Shown: piece by piece, positions 14,756 through 16,054 of the stretch
How the letters are laid out: every line of letters starts with the position of its first letter
Position numbering within the stretch: position 1 is the stretch's first letter
From: Croceimicrobium sp965658275
GTDB taxonomy: Bacteria; Bacteroidota; Bacteroidia; Flavobacteriales; Schleiferiaceae
Length of the DNA: 16,054 nucleotides
Direction: 5' to 3'
Assembly (NCBI GenBank): GCA_965658275.1
Contig: CBFHRN010000045.1
Location: 1 to 16,054 of the forward strand
Position numbers and translations under genes: made by a program
The notes under the pieces: generated by a model
What the model was told of the DNA's origin: nothing
Seen by the model: only the letters and a program-made list of their open reading frames with translations
The model's database searches: none

Positions 14756-15829
14756 CTACTCTTTCATGGCCAGAGGGTCAGAGTCGATCCATTTCTTTAT
14801 CAAAACTAAGCCTTCCTGATGCGCTAACTTTCGACCTAATTCGGGCATCATAACACCCGGGTCAAGAGACTGCATTCGGTGGTATAAAATAGACTCCTCC
14901 GCCTTTCCCGAGACCAGGGCATAAGTCTTGCCGCCCGAACCTCGGCCAGCCGCAACGGGAGGCTTGTTAAAGCCTAGTTTATAGTTTGACTTTTCTTCAT
15001 AGGTCAGGTAAAGCCCTGAATTTTTCGCGGGACCTTCGCGCCTATGGCAATGGGCGCAATTAATATCTAAATAGGCTCGGGCACGTAGGTTTAGTTCTTC
15101 ATGACTGGATTGGTAGTTCACCATTTTGGGGCTGTTTTCAGCTCCGGGCCAATCGTTTAGTATACCTCGTTCTTGCCAGTGCTCCAATTGATTGAGTAAT
15201 TTAAAACCATAAGCTATTTTATGATTTAACTGACGGCCTTTGGGGCCGATCGGACTTATCTTACCATTCAGTTCATGGCAACTTTTACATTGAACTTCAT
15301 TAGGTACTGAATAATTAAAATGAAGGATTTCGCCATTGGGTCTTTTGAGATCGAGGGGAATACTTGCCCCGCTTAAGCTCCTTTTTGCCTCGCTCTGATC
15401 TTCGTTCCAAACATAGGATAAAGCTTTCCAGCCCTCTCTTTCATGAATAAGCAATCGCGTTTCAATTACCCTAAATTTTTCCAATTGATTGTCATTGTAA
15501 AAGAAGTTCTTAACGAGGATGCTTCCCTCTGGGAAATCCATTACCTCTTGGGCATGGTACTTTACTATGGAGTCTTTCGGAACTTTGAGAAAACGAGATT
15601 TTTGAGCGTAATCCGTGAAGAGGGGAGATGCTAAGTCATAAGGTATTAAACCCTCCGAGGGGTTTAAAGCATAAAGCGGTTTTTTAAAAAGATTCCACTC
15701 CGAGAGGTTTTCTGGGTAGTCATTTTGGTGGGCCGTTTCCAAACTGCCTTTTTTCACTATCCTATCCGGGCTCGTTTCTTGACAAGCTACAATGGCAAGG
15801 AGGAGTATAAAAAAGCTAAACTTTTTCAT
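14756..15829 (-). CDS. Diheme c-type cytochrome lipoprotein, SO2930/HNE_0200 family-like
   Basis: Starting at ATG 15829 the protein has 357 residues. It begins MKKFSFFILLLAIVAC, a lipoprotein signal with lipobox I-V-A-C and lipidated C16, so it should be anchored on the outer side of a membrane. Two c-type heme sites are present: CKSCH at 181-185 and CAHCH at 258-262. Later PGVMMPELGR (M327/M328) offers a methionine axial ligand. The overall layout fits the family known as SO2930-type diheme cytochromes (TIGR03806), whose exact electron partners are unknown. An ATG 13 codons further upstream would add a non-signal-like leader. The chosen start gives both the signal peptide and an ATGA overlap with the upstream gene (15826-15829), so translation is probably coupled. 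Confidence 0.85.
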   Translation of the reverse strand: MKKFSFFILLLAIVACQETSPDRIVKKGSLETAHQNDYPENLSEWNLFKKPLYALNPSEGLIPYDLASPLFTDYAQKSRFLKVPKDSIVKYHAQEVMDFPEGSILVKNFFYNDNQLEKFRVIETRLLIHEREGWKALSYVWNEDQSEAKRSLSGASIPLDLKRPNGEILHFNYSVPNEVQCKSCHELNGKISPIGPKGRQLNHKIAYGFKLLNQLEHWQERGILNDWPGAENSPKMVNYQSSHEELNLRARAYLDINCAHCHRREGPAKNSGLYLTYEEKSNYKLGFNKPPVAAGRGSGGKTYALVSGKAEESILYHRMQSLDPGVMMPELGRKLAHQEGLVLIKKWIDSDPLAMKE

Positions 15830-16054
15830 AAGGAACTCAAGTCTAATGCCCAAGCCTCCGCAGAGCACTGGTAGGTACTTAAATCGGTGGATAGATTTTC
15901 GAAGTCATTGGCTGCATCTAGATCTGCAAATGCAATGTTTTCATCCTGAGTACATAGGCTTAAGTGACCTTCCGGTGGTCGAATCCCATCCCAAACTAAA
16001 TCAGGAGTATTAAAGGGCATCTTCACCAAAAACAGCCATCCAAAATCGCTTTTT
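15826..16054 (-). CDS. C-terminal end of an upstream gene, probably the beta-helix partner of the cytochrome
   Basis: An open frame enters from the right edge and ends with TGA at 15826-15828. About 75 residues are visible. They include PFNTPDLVWDGIRPPEGHLS and end STDLSTYQCSAEAWALDLSS followed by L; two cysteines (in SLCTQD and TYQCSA) could pair, as in an exported protein. The stop overlaps the cytochrome start by ATGA. In other bacteria, SO2930-type cytochrome genes are often next to a parallel beta-helix repeat protein (TIGR03805), and this fragment could be the tail of one. That identity rests on context and general resemblance, since the repeat region lies outside the window. Confidence 0.5.
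   Translation of the reverse strand, partial: KSDFGWLFLVKMPFNTPDLVWDGIRPPEGHLSLCTQDENIAFADLDAANDFENLSTDLSTYQCSAEAWALDLSSL

Noticed and set aside
15830..15868. Upstream ATG that would lengthen the cytochrome by 13 residues
   Set aside because: It would put a glycine- and arginine-containing leader before the lipoprotein signal and overlap the upstream gene more deeply; the start at 15829 gives a clean signal peptide and an ATGA junction.

Overview
The window looks like a Bacteroidota chromosome, most likely a marine member of the Flavobacteriia. The evidence is the mix of genes (DPP4-type S9 peptidase with a POT transporter, GT2 and sulfotransferase surface-glycan genes, a stand-alone receiver domain, an OmpH/Skp homologue, a diheme lipoprotein of the SO2930 type), weak ribosome-binding sites, and several TAnnTTTG-like -7 elements upstream of genes. 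Genus-level placement is not possible from this sequence alone. Coding density is very high. No stretch of 300 bases lacks a gene; the longest gap is 156 bp (13713-13868). I saw no rRNA, tRNA, insertion sequence, CRISPR array or phage gene.

Layout. Positions 1-456 (minus) hold a Dps ferritin-like protein that runs off the left edge a few residues before its expected end. Positions 607-4745 (minus) hold a two-gene peptide-utilisation operon: a secreted dipeptidyl peptidase IV followed by a POT-family peptide symporter, closed by a hairpin terminator at 552-587. Only 33 bp away and divergent is a GlcD-like FAD oxidoreductase with a TTG start (4779-6206); the gap holds a 22-bp near-perfect palindrome. 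A receiver-only response regulator (6278-6649) follows and overlaps, tail to tail, a class-III aminotransferase (6646-7833) whose upstream operon partner is a DedA/VTT-type membrane protein (7849-8469).

Positions 8566-13712 form a surface-polysaccharide locus. An O-antigen-ligase/Wzy-like membrane protein with C-terminal TPRs is on the plus strand. A minus-strand operon of overlapping genes holds a PAPS-type sulfotransferase and two GT2 glycosyltransferases. A second sulfotransferase of a different family starts only 8 bp from the first, divergently. Together they suggest synthesis of a sulfated surface or exported glycan.

Positions 13713-15829 hold a short intergenic region with a 14-bp direct repeat and a possible 25-residue membrane peptide, an OmpH/Skp-like gene that lacks any visible export signal, an unknown four-helix membrane protein, and a diheme c-type cytochrome lipoprotein. 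The cytochrome overlaps by ATGA the 3' end of an upstream gene that leaves the window on the right, probably its beta-helix partner.

The parts that stand out are the head-to-head sulfotransferases, the signal-less OmpH with its repeat-bearing leader, the large periplasmic insert in the POT transporter, and the palindrome between the DPP4 operon and glcD. I did not find convincing evidence of a wholly new defence or mobile system.
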